From Cryptomeria japonica (lineage: Eukaryota; Streptophyta; Pinopsida; Cupressales; Cupressaceae), in the NCBI RefSeq assembly GCF_030272615.1, contig NC_081409.1, forward strand, positions 205,963,364 through 206,024,545: a DNA stretch of 61,182 nt. The letters are read 5' to 3'. Under the pieces are notes generated by a model, which was not told where the DNA came from, searched no databases, and saw nothing but the letters and a program-made list of their open reading frames with translations. Positions 45,971-56,638 of the stretch are shown one piece after another (position 1 is the stretch's first letter; each line of letters opens with the position of its first letter). The translations under genes and the position numbers were made by a program.

Positions 45971-46961
45971 ACACATCTTCTTTGACAACAACAAACACAA
46001 TATCTTCATTTTCTTCATCTTTTGATTCCTCATCTGTGACACCTTCATCAACTACCACAAAATAGTTTCTCCGGTTTCTTCCTTTGAATTTCTTGAACCT
46101 TTCCGGTTTGTCCTTGTTGTCACCATTAGGACAATTTATAGCAATATGTCCTATCCGGTTACAAGAAAAGCATTTCAAAGGGAGCTTACCTCTGTATTTA
46201 CTAGTTCCTTTAGGAAGTTTCCTGGCAAGAAGAGCTTCAAATTCTATCAGAATCTCCTCATCATCCATTTCTCTGCTTTGTCTTGGTTCACCACTAGTGC
46301 TTGCTTCTTTTCCTTTTCTGGATGGTACAACAAAATCTTTAAAAGCTGATTCAGTCTTTTGAACATTTCCATCAAAACTATTTAGCTCATAGGCTGTCAA
46401 CTTTGCAATGATGGAGTCTAGGGATACCTTAGTCTTGTCTATTGATCTCAACTCCTAAATAGCAGCAACCCTTATTGCATAGACCGGTAATAAGGATCTT
46501 AGAACTTTTCTTACCATAGTGGAATCTTCCATTTTACCACCCGCACTCTTGATATCTCCGACAACAGTTTTGATTCTTATTCCATACTATTGAAAGGTCT
46601 CACCTTCAACCATCCGCATGTCTTCAAACTTCCCTCTAAGGCTTTCTTCCTTAGCTTGTTTTACATGCTCATCACCGCCATAGATAGTTTCAAGAGTATC
46701 TCATACTTCTTTGGGATTTACTTTATCTTAGACATCAATAAACTCAATGTCAGATAAACTACTAATTAGGGCTTCCATGACTTGCCCATTCTCCTGCATC
46801 TCTCTCTTTTGGTCATCGATGAGAGTACCGGTAGGGGCAACATAAGCATTCTCAACATAGCTCCAGTGTTGAGCACCCATGCTTCTGATGTATATCTTCA
46901 TTCTATCTTTCCATATATTGAAATTATCTCTGTTGAACCTTGGACCTTCCCTCTTTATCAT
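45971..46961 (-). pseudogene. Copia-C gag
   Basis: Starts MIKREGPRFNRDNFNIWKDR (ATG at 46961), the usual copia gag opening FxGxNFxxWKxRM. It is broken by stops at 46728 and several more to 46452, then continues RSIDKTKVSLDSIIAKLTAY. Zinc knuckle LKCFSCNRIGHIAINCPNG at about 46155 is intact CCHC. Then comes a Lys/Arg and acidic stretch before the protease. Confidence 0.85.
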
Positions 46962-47020
46962 TAGACTGGGATCTTTTCCTCAAGTGGTTAAGCTTATAAC
47001 ACAGAGGACTTGGAGGATAC

Positions 47021-47032
47021 TTTGATACCAAT
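47021..47032 (-). promoter_or_regulatory. Copia-C primer binding site
   Basis: On the minus strand ATTGGTATCAAAG directly follows the 5' LTR, matching the copia initiator tRNA-Met site. Confidence 0.8.
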
Positions 47033-48490
47033 TGATAACTCAATGATGAACAGATAGTACCAAACTGGTACTGAGAGGGGGGGTGAATCAGTACAGACAA
47101 AAACACATTCCTAAAACCGGTTTGTCAGCAGACACTGTGCTTTGGAAGACAAACAGTAACACCAGTCTTAAATTGAGTATAAACGGCAAAAACCTAGAGA
47201 AACTAAGACAAGCATAAACTGGTTGGTACTTATCTTTTCATACAATCTAATATTCCATTTCACCCTAGTGCTTGAACAGGTAATCTATCATCAAAATATA
47301 TAAACAGCTAGATCAACATGATTTACCTTCAGACACAAATCACTTAAACCACCACATGAATAACACCACACATGACACACAGATTTTTCACGTGGAAACC
47401 CAATTGAGAAAAACCACAGTGGGGATGAATACCCACAAGATGTTTTTGAACTCTTTAGAAGTCTGCTCTGTTAGGAGCCTTGTCTCGTTAAAGACTGATA
47501 CAATAGATTCTGTTAGGAACTGATCCTGTTAGGGATCACCTGGTTAAGGGATGGCTAGAATACCCAGTTAAGGGTTAAACCCTGTTAAAGGTTACCTTGT
47601 TAGAGGATTTCAAGAACTCAATGGTTTTGAGTCACCCTATCAAAGGATTTACAGTAAGCCAGTTAAAGCTACCCTGTTAAGGGATTTCCCAATTGTTGAA
47701 GTGGTTAGAGATCAACAGGTATTACAATGATCTGGTAACAACACTCAATGCCAATGCAGATCCGCTTTAGCTCCTCTTCACCTTCTGCACTTACACTCTG
47801 CAGGTATCACTTCTCTCCTCTGGTCTGGCAAGAATCTCGTATCTGTTCACTTGGATACAAACACACAACTTTTGCCAACAAATTCAGAAAGAAACACAAC
47901 ATCGACCTTATAGGAAACAGATAGGTCGGTAGGATAAACCCTAAACCCTAAACCAGTTAGGTTAAGCAATTCAAATAGTTCAATACTGACCATTGAGCAC
48001 ATTACATTAAATACAACAGTCTTGAACCGATCTCAAGATGTTCTCCATTGTTTGTTTTCCACCGCTTTCATGGCGGTTGATAACCCATCACGCGTTTTCA
48101 CCATTTACAGACTACGCACATTCCTGAGGTAGATAAGAACAATCTCCTTCATGCAAGATCCTTCATGCGCACAAGGCTGACGTAGCAACATGATCTATTC
48201 TTTGTTATAATGCTAACTCATCACACAAAGTCACTGGTTGAGTCACACAGGCTTGAAGCACTTCAACCAAAAACCTTGAAGTTGAGACTACCAACCGGTA
48301 GTCATACAAAGCTTCCATGTACCGGTTCCCATAACCACATGCCGGTTCACATTGAACAAACACACCACTTCACTTTGGCACATATATCGATTCTTGGTAA
48401 CATACCAGTTCTCTCTTCTTCAGCATATTGACATCAATGACAATCATATAATGTCATCATGTCCTCATACCGGTTCACATAATGCCAACA
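47033..48490 (-). repeat. Copia-C 5' LTR
   Basis: The right copy; on the minus strand it begins TGTTGGCATTATGTG and ends GAGTTATCA. Compared with the left LTR it has small deletions near 47254 and near 48388. Confidence 0.95.
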
Positions 48491-49960
48491 CCCAAGTTTG
48501 ACAAATATGATGGAAAAAGCGATCCCCATGATCATGTTCAAGAATTTTGCACGATGAGTCTTGAATTCGCTCATGATGATACCTATTTGATGAGGTTATT
48601 CCCAAGAAGCTTGGGAGGACAAACAATGGAATGGTTATCCAAAATCACACCTCCTATTAGATCATTTGATGAACTAGTCAACAAATTCATAACCCAATAT
48701 TCTTATAACACTCAACATGCTATCACCATGCTAGACGTTTGTAACACCAAATAGAAAAACAATGAAACATTCATGGTATTCCTTCAACGTTGGCGACGTA
48801 TGGTTTCACGATATCCTCAAGATATCCTTGAAAAAGAGAAAATGGAAAATTTCATTGACAACTTGAATGGTGAGATGAGCTACAGGCTCAAACTCCAATG
48901 CATACCATCTTTTTCTAAATTGATTGAGAATGACATTCAAGTAGAAGAAGCATGTGTCATGAAAGGAACGCTAAAATTCTTCAAAGAAGGAACAAGTTCA
49001 TCAAATTACAATAACCAAAAGAACAACAACTTGGAAAAATCCAGATTCTGGACCAGAAACAAAAACAATGGAAACAAAGGAGGCAATGAATCACATGATC
49101 CAAAATCTAAGCAACTCGTGCTCGCATTATCAGGAAATCCTCAAACTACAAAGAATCCCAAAGGTGCTAACCCAGACACTAACACTTACACACCGAATAC
49201 CAATCAAGGTCAACCCAGCACCAACAACACCAACAATGCTCAAAACAATCACATAAATCGAGGACCTAATAACAATTCATGAGGTAACACCAACAATTTT
49301 AAAAAATGTGTCTACACACCACTGGGATAATCACTGGAGTCAGCATTCAGAGAACTCCTAGCAAACAAAATTATCTCTTTACTAGCAATCAACAACTATG
49401 AACCACAAATCAAACCACCTTGGTGGAATGACTCGCACTTTTGTGATTTTCATCGCAACAAAGGTCATCAAACAAATGATTGCATGAGACTGAAAAACAT
49501 TGTTCAGGACATGATAGATAGAGGTGATTTAACGGTGGATGGTCTCGAGATAAATGGTGACCATGGAGCCTTTAAAAATTCTCTTCCAAACTACAACAAA
49601 TATGGGGCTTCAACCTCAAATGATACACGTGGGGCTCGTATCAATCACATCTACAATAACACCATCAATCATATATCAGCTGTAGACAATCATGTAAACG
49701 TCATCACAATCCGAGATGAGCATGATCTTGAATTTGTCAATGTAACAACCAGAGCTCAAAAATATGTCTTAAAGGGACATACGTCAACAACAAACACCGT
49801 ACCCAAAATTCAATATGATCTAGTCAATCAACTGCGCAAAACTCTTGCTCAAATATCTATATTGGAGTTGCTAAAACTTTCGCCAAAACACAAAGACATA
49901 TTGGAACAAGCACTATTAGAAACAAATGTACCTCAAGATCTGGATGCTAACAAATTCCAA
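48491..49960 (+). pseudogene. Gypsy-2 gag, second part
   Basis: KFDKYDGKSDPHDHVQEFCT opens the retrotransposon gag core, followed by LGGQTMEWLSKITPPIRSF, a stop at 48752, FLQRWRRMVSRYPQDILEKE and SYRLKLQCIPSFSKLIE. Asn-rich linker to the stop at 49280, a further stop at about 49327, then FCDFHRNKGHQTNDCMRLKN, a CxxH...H...C knuckle of the type found in Tat gag. All these pieces share one frame, broken only by stops, so the mutations are mainly point changes. Confidence 0.85.
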
Positions 49961-50079
49961 GCCATGGTCGCTCATATGACAGGGCCTCATAATCTCACTT
50001 TTTCTGAGCATGATAATATCTCATTGAGTCATCCACATAATACTTCTCTTTATATTGAAGTCATAGTCTATAAACACTG

Positions 50080-50484
50080 AGTAAAACGAGTATTAATAGA
50101 TGGAGGAGCTAGACTTAATATTTGTACCTTAAAACTTATCCGTGCATTAGGCTTTTCTGAAGAGTCTATTGATCCATGCAAGAAGATCACTATAAAGGCA
50201 TATGATGATGAGGAAAGATCATCTAAAGGAACCATGGTGTTGCCAATTCAGGTAGGACCGATACAAAAGGATACTATATGTCAGATCTTAGACATAGACC
50301 TCACATACAATATCTTATTAGGTCGACCTTGGATACATGAAATGCAAGCAGTGCCTTCCACATATCAGCAATGTGTTAAGTTTCCCTATAATGGCCAGGA
50401 GGTTTCTATATCAGCTAATCATAATCCATTTCAGCATTGTAATGCAATGGGGGTAGCCCAAGACAGCCTGGTTCCACATAATTG
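50080..50484 (+). pseudogene. Gypsy-2 aspartic protease
   Basis: KRVLIDGGARLNICTLKLIR, GTMVLPIQVGPIQKDT and YNILLGRPWIHEMQAV appear in order and in the gag frame (stop at about 50078 just before, next stop at 50483). The active site reads DGG, as in Gypsy-1. It would process Gag-Pol. Confidence 0.8.
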
Positions 50485-50536
50485 AGAAAAACAAGATTCA
50501 TCAGCACAAGCTCTTCAACAAGAAAAGTCTAAATCA

Positions 50537-51055
50537 TTGCCTAGAGATTTCAAACAAAAAATGAAGATCAAAGAACAAGGCATGGGAGAATACTCTTTGG
50601 AACCCATGTGTTTGGCCAACTTACCCACATCACCTAGATCTCATGGATTACCTACAACATCAACACATCAAGCAACTCAGCCCATCACCAATTTCGATGG
50701 CACATTCATTCAACTCGGCACTTTAGCACATGAATCCGAGGAAAATGATATCCTTAGTTGGCTATAAAAAGATGAGGAAGAAGATAGAGTAGCTACTGTG
50801 GAAGTAGCTATACCCACACACCTATATGGAAAAGGCTACTTAATCATGTAGCAAATGGGATACAATGGCAAAGAACCTATTGGTAAGTGTTAGGAAGGCG
50901 TCATAGAACCATTGGATCCTCCTTCACAATTTAGTAAAGACAAAAAGGGATTGGGCTTTGAACTCACTCTACTACCAAAGAAGGTACCACACAAATATCA
51001 AAAACCTCAGTGGAAAGCAAAGAAGAAGTACAAGGAAGACTCCTGGTAGGAGGCA
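50537..51055 (+). pseudogene. Gypsy-2 protease-RT linker with a G-patch-like segment
   Basis: Same frame as the protease, with stops at 50765, 50849, 50888 and 51046. Residues encoded at 50834-50960 read YGKGYLIM, stop, QMGYNGKEPIGKC, stop, EGVIEPLDPP, DKKGLGFEL. The order M-G-Y/F, GxGxG-like, EG..EPL and KGLGF is that of a G-patch, a glycine-rich RNA-binding motif. Both stops are TAG where Gln (CAG/CAA) would fit. Then KYQKPQWKAKKKYKED is strongly basic. The G-patch call is by pattern only. Confidence 0.5.
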
Positions 51056-52200
51056 CTATTTGAGTCAGCAGAGACAATACGTAAGGAACGTGAACATCAA
51101 GAATGAGAAAAACGTCAAAAGCAATCTATCAATCAAAAGAAGGAAGCATCTACTGAAGAAGCACATCATATTCAAGAACTGACATCCAACAAAGAAGACT
51201 CCCCTCTGGATTACATCATTCCTCCCCGAGGAGAGACAATATATGAACAAATGCAAAGAGTGGAAGCAGGATCTGTCACAGAATCAGAGAAAACTATCAA
51301 ACTTGTCTCAATTATCAAAGACTTGTTTTCACCCTACAACATACCAGTTCACATCACTGCTAGAATCTAGGATAATACCTCTGAGACTGATTCCAATGAA
51401 TATGAATGGGGCAACTGTTCTAACATTACTGAAGATATTTGTGCAAAGGATAATCATACACACATCTCTCAAGAAGAACGCGACACAAAATCTAGACCGC
51501 TTGAATTTGGTCCACAAAATATCTATGACGCCAAGGAAAATGAGCAACGACATTATGAGCAAGTCTATACGAAAAATGATACCATCGAAGACATCAACAA
51601 AATCCTTGACTTCTTTAACACCCAAACCAATCACGATGAAACCTCTATCTTGACACTTACAGTAGCAGAACTTGATCCACCTAATGACTCCTTACCACTT
51701 GTCTTTCCGGACCTCATAGACTGGGACGAACCTGAAACTCATGATATACTAATTTTCCTAAATGATGTATCCATTATCCATTACTTATGTACCATTAACC
51801 CCGAAACAGAATCTACCAGTAAACAAAGTAACAATGTCTGCAACCAAGGGAGTGCCAAGTCTCTCAGTCGCAAAAATGAGCAAAATAAAGGATCTACTGC
51901 TGAAAACCAGTCAATGGCAACTATGGATCATAAAAAAGTAAAAATAAAGGACGCCTCCGAGGGTGAAAACCTTTTTAAGGCACCTAAGGATGGGAGACTT
52001 GACACTCTTCCTGAATATTATCATGAGCGATCACCCATATTGATTGAGCCCACTCAATCAATCAACATTGGTACTACAGAAGCAGCCAAAAACATACACC
52101 TGGTAGAATCTCTAATAGAGGAAGAAAGATCAGAATTTATAAAATTAAAAAAAAAAAAAAGCAAATCAACTTTGCTTGGTCATATGCAGATATGCCTGAA
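51056..52200 (+). pseudogene. Gypsy-2 acidic linker before RT
   Basis: Several frames: VPHKY... to 51060, then 51650-52130 with VAELDPPNDSLPLVFPDLID, SIIHYLCTINPETES, and EGENLFKAPKDGRLDTLPEY. An A-run of 14 at 52147-52160 throws the frame off just before NFAWSYADMPEIDPQLIMHH. The DGR-DTLPEYY segment is conserved in Gypsy-1. Confidence 0.65.
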
Positions 52201-52960
52201 ATTGATCCACAATTAATCATGCATCACTTGTCCATTACTCTAGGAGCTAATCCAGTTAAGCAAAAACTGTGAAAGATGAATCCACATGTGGCACTCATGG
52301 TCAAAGCTGAACTAAAGAAACTATTATATGTCGGATTTATCCGACCCATTGTTTATGCTAAATGGATTTCCAACATTGTACCAGTATCAAAACCAAATGG
52401 CAGTATCAGAATATGCACCAACTTCAAAGATGTCAACAAAGCCTATCCAAAGGACGACTTTCCTTTGCCCAGTATCAACATAATTGTAGACCTCACAATA
52501 GGCCATGCAATGCTCTCACTAATGGATGGTTTTTCAGGCTATAATCAAATAAAGATAGCCCCGAAAGATCAAGATAGAACAACATTTACCTATCCTTGGG
52601 GAACATACTATTGGAATGTTATGCCTTTTGGCTTAAAGAATGCAAGAGCTACTTATCAACAAGCAATGACAACAATCTTTCATGATATGATGCATACCTT
52701 CATGGAAGATTATGTGTATGATTTACTAGCTAAATCCTTCACCAGAGCGGAACACCTCAACATCTTAGAAAATATTTTTGATTGATTGGAGAAATTCCAA
52801 GTCAGGCTCAACCCTAAGAAGTGTGTCTTCGGGGCTACATTAGGCAAGTTACTAGGCTACATAGTTTCAGCTAAGGGTATTGAAGTGGATCCAGCAAAGG
52901 TACAAGCCATTATGGAGATGCCACCACCAAAGAATATCAGTTAGCTCAGATCTCTACAAG
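52201..52960 (+). pseudogene. Gypsy-2 reverse transcriptase
   Basis: MNPHVALMVKAELKKLLYVG, GFIRPIVYAKWISNIVPVSK, GSIRICTNFKDVNKAYPKDD, LSLMDGFSGYNQIKIAPKDQ (first catalytic Asp) and FTYPWGTYYWNVMPFGLKNA follow the Ty3-gypsy RT order. The polymerase box reads EDYVYDLLAKS, that is YVYD in place of YVDD, so one catalytic Asp is lost. Stops at 52270 and 52783. LEKFQVRLNPKKCVFGA and GIEVDPAKVQAIMEMPPP complete the thumb side. Confidence 0.9.
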
Positions 52961-53510
52961 GGTGACTCCAATCAATCAGGTGATTCATCACTCAGCTAGC
53001 AGATAAAAGTCTCCCATTTAATCATTTTCTACATAAGAATGTACCATTCAGATGGGATGCCAAATGTGCAGAATCCTTTTATCAAATCAAGCAGTATCTA
53101 ATGAACCCACCAGTTCTAGTACCACCAATAGCAGGGAAGCCACTCATTCTATACATTTCAACAATAGATATATCACTGGGGCACTGTTACCACAAGAAGA
53201 TCAACAAGGCAAGGAACGAGCTATATACTACATTAGCAGGACATTGAACGGATATGAATTAAACTATACATTCATTGAGAAGGCTTGTCTAATAGTAGTA
53301 TTCGCCTCTCAAAAGTTCTGACATTATATGCTAGCACACACAATTAAGCTAGTTGCAAAAAATGATCCTCTCAAATATCTACTCAGGAAGGCAGCTCTTA
53401 TAGGCTGATTGGCTAAATGGGTCATGATTCTCAGTGAATTTGATATCCACTACACAGAACAAAGAGCTATCAAAGGACAAGCAATTGCAAATCAGCTGGT
53501 TGAAGCACCA
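52961..53510 (+). pseudogene. Gypsy-2 first RNase H
   Basis: FRWDAKCAESFYQIKQYLMN, then AGKPLILYISTIDISLGALL, a one-base frame change near 53175, RAIYYISRTLNGYELNYTF, EKACLIVVFASQKF, stop, LVAKNDPLKYLLRKA, stop, WVMILSEFDIHY. The order is that of the Ty3-gypsy RNase H. The acidic catalytic positions are replaced (YISTIDISLG where D-ASD-GLG is usual), as known for the first RNase H of Tat elements. Confidence 0.8.
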
Positions 53511-53960
53511 CTACCTAGACAACAAACTATGGAGATTGAATTTCCAGATAGAGACGTTCTTGCTATTTCTACCAAACAATGGACCTTGTACTTTGATGAA
53601 TCCTACACACAACATGGCTCGGGTGCTGGCATTCTGTTCATCACTCCTGAAGGACACACTATACCAAGATCATATAGGCTTATGTTTCCATGCACCAATA
53701 ATGTGGCTGAATATGAGGCATTGGTTATAGGCATCAAATGGCTGTAGAATGGAGAATCACAGACTTAAAGGTCTACGGAGACTCACAACTAGTTGTTAAT
53801 CAAATCAACAATGACTATCAGACAAAGGATGACAAGCTGCTACCCTACAAGTGAATGGTGGATGACTTCAAGCAATATTTTGCACACATCACCTTTGAAC
53901 AAATACCAAGGTTGGACAACAAAGCAGCTAATGCAATGGCTACTATCGCTTCATTACTGC
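53511..53960 (+). pseudogene. Gypsy-2 second (archaeal-like) RNase H
   Basis: WTLYFDESYTQHGSGAGILF (first Asp), FITPEGHTIPRSYRLMFPCT, NVAEYEALVIGIKWL (Glu), a frame change at about 53740, GDSQLVVNQINNDYQTKDDK (Asp) and PRLDNKAANAMATI, where the last catalytic Asp of the usual NxxADALA is Asn. Presence of this extra domain places the element in the Tat lineage. Confidence 0.85.
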
Positions 53961-55330
53961 AAATTCCAGAGCAACAGAGTCATTACGAGTTTCTGGTAGA
54001 GCAATTGTTCTCCCCAGCCTATGACCACTCTGAATCCCATGTTATCTATGCCTTGAATGGTTCAGATTCTCCTTTATATGGACCGATATATGATTATCTT
54101 AAGAACAATGTCCTACCCATTGACCTATCCCGAAACCAAAAACGTAACTTTATTCAGCAAGCTGCCCGTTATACCCTTACTGCTGGTACTTTGTACTGTC
54201 GAGGTCTGGATGGTACTCTTCTTTGTTACCTTGATCGTAATGAATTTGACTCCGCTTTACACGAGCTTCATGAAGGTATCTGTGGCACACATTCAAGTGG
54301 GACTACTCTTGCTAAAAAGCTTCTGAGAATGGGATATTATTGGCTGACAATGGAAAAAGACTCTTATCACTTTGCAAATAAGTGACCTAAATGTTAGATC
54401 CATGGCAATCTTATACATGCACCAGCACCGGAACTGCAACCATTCACGACATCCTGGCCCTTTTATCAGTGGGGACTAGACTTGGTTGGCAAAATTCATC
54501 CTTCATCTTCAAATGGACACAAGTTCATTATAACTGCAACAGAATACTTTACCAAGTGGATAGAAGCGGTCCCCATGACCACAGTGACTGGAAAACAAAT
54601 TGCCTCTTTTATCCTTAACTAGCTAATCTGCAGATATGGTTTTTCGAGTTCCATCATCACCAATAATGGATGACCTTTCAAAAACCAAGATGTCTGAGAA
54701 CTATGTGAAAAATTCAAAATACAACATCATTTCTCTATGCCTTACTACTTGCAAGGGAATGGTCAAGTAGAAGCATCCAACAAGACAATATTGAAAATCC
54801 TAAAGAAAACAATGAATGATGCAGGCAAAGATTGGCATGTACAACTCATTCTAGCACTTTGGGCATACAGAACTGGCATCCACACACCTATAGGAGCTAC
54901 ACCATACTCATTGGTATATGGATCAAAAGCTATTTTACCCCTGGAGGTAGAGATTCCCTCTCTTAGAGTCTCTCCGAAAGGCTTAATCCCAGACGAAGAG
55001 TATCGAGTTAACCGACTGCAAGAACTTGAACTATTAGATGAAAGATGCCAGCATGCTTACACTCATCTCAAAGCATATCAACAATGCATGTGCAGAAGCT
55101 ACAACCACAAGGTCATTCCCCGAATTTTTTAAGTTGGTGACCTAGTACTTAAAGAAAATCCTAGAAATCAACAAGATCGGGAAAAGAAAGGGAAATTTGA
55201 ACCTAATTGGTTAGGTCCCTATGTCATCATATCAGCCTATGGATTAGGTGCTTATCAACTAACAACTTCAGAAGGAGATGTGCTCGATGAACCAACTAAC
55301 AACATCCATCTAAAGAAATACTACACTTGA
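53961..55330 (+). pseudogene. Gypsy-2 integrase
   Basis: Zinc part ALHELHEGICGTHSSG with KKLLRMGYYWLTMEKDSYHF; stop at 54383; IHGNLIHAPAPELQPFTTSW. Core: WGLDLVGKI (first Asp), IITNNG in place of ITDNG (second Asp lost), QGNGQVEASNKTILKILKKT (Glu kept). Stops at about 54619, 54671 and 54697. The C-terminal part runs from ALWAYRTGIHTPIGATPYSL over VGDLVLKENPRNQQ to KKGKFEPNWLGPYVIISAYG, and ends HLKKYYT at 55330. Confidence 0.9.
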
Positions 55331-56520
55331 GTAGTCTAATGCACGGAAAAGTCAAAAAAGTCAAAAAAAAAAAAAAAATCAAGAAAAAAGCAAATAAAAA
55401 GGTACAATAAAAGCAACTGGTGAAAACCTGGCAACAGGCGCTATTGTGAGAGGATGGCTCCTCTATCTATATCCATATCTTTATATCCACAGTAAAACAC
55501 TATCAGCCATCGCTCGACATTTTTATCACAAATATCTATTCAGGACATACTTAGCGTAGTCACTATCCTGATTTATCCATATATCCTTTCACCACATCTC
55601 ACCATGGCTTAGTAATCACTGTACATATCCACATCAAGAGGTACACTTAGTTAGGGGCAATGCTCATAAAAAATTGCAGCATGTTCAAGCCATCAAGACT
55701 AGTTGCAAACTCAGAACATCATATCTAGCAACCAAAAGCTCACACAATCACATCATAAAACATTGATCGCTTAACAAGATTAGCAAAAAAATAAAATAAA
55801 ATAAATGATGGATGATTTTCTGAAGTATCAAATGTTGCATCTTGCATAAAGTTTTGACTATTTTGCACTTGAACTTTTTGAATTATTGGATTTTCTGAAT
55901 TTTTCTCCACAATGCTTCAAAGCTAGAGAACATCAGAAGACTCCAATATTTTCTTAGTTTTCTGTCTATGAGGCGATCATTTGTACTGTGTAAATACTTG
56001 TCTCAAGACATGATTCACAACATATCACTGAAGACATGATTCCACTTTACGCATACAAATGATTTAATCTTGTCTGTTTATACGCAATCCGCACTCAGCT
56101 CGTCCTGGTTCAATTATACCTTGACGCTTGTGCTATCTTGCAAAATAAAAAATCATGTAAATTTTTCTCAGGTCATTATGGTTCAATTATATCATTATGC
56201 TTGTATAAATTTTCAACATATCCCAAAAACCAATCAAATGCTCAATGATGATACATACAAAGAAAGCAAACAAACACGTGGCTATACCAAGATGACAAAT
56301 GCAGAATGAGGATGCTAAAAAATAATTAGTTGCATATCATTTTGCAACTCACAACATATCATATCATACATCTCATTTTCAAGATACATCTCATAACATC
56401 ATGCATTATTACATCATATTCATTAAATATCACATCACATGCATCTATCTAAGCATTGCATCATCATCGAATAAACAAAAGCATAATCCATAACACATCA
56501 CATGATCAAAGAAAATGGTG

Positions 56521-56555
<35 letters not shown>

Positions 56556-56638
56556 GACAAATGATCACATATACAAAATCTGTCATGTCTATGCCCAGTA
56601 CAAGAATGATCAAAATACAATGGAGACAACGTCTCTCA
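55331..56638 (+). other. Gypsy-2 region after pol
   Basis: No sense gene. ACTGGTGAAAACCTGGCAAC at 55419 matches Gypsy-1 at 22062. A motif pair, CAGCTCGTCCTGGTTCAATT at 56096 and CAGGTCATTATGGTTCAATT at 56170, preceded by CTTGTCTGTTTATACGCAAT, matches the Gypsy-1 pair at 22705-22845. An AT dinucleotide run lies at 56523-56552. This is where the cis signals after pol are expected. Confidence 0.6.
56523..56552. repeat. AT dinucleotide microsatellite
   Basis: About 15 AT units. Confidence 0.95.

Larger units (their letters stand above)
41155..48490 (-). mobile_element. Copia-C: nearly complete Ty1-copia element inserted in Gypsy-2 gag
   Basis: LTRs of 1497 bp (41155-42651) and 1458 bp (47033-48490) are flanked by CCCAA (41150-41154 and 48491-48495). 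All copia domains are present in the usual order on the minus strand: gag, protease, integrase, RT, RNase H. Several stops, at least two frameshifts and lost catalytic residues make it inactive. Joining the flanks with one CCCAA restores the gag reading of Gypsy-2. In the first ~240 bases of the LTRs I see roughly one difference per 10-15 bases, so the insertion is old. Confidence 0.95.
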
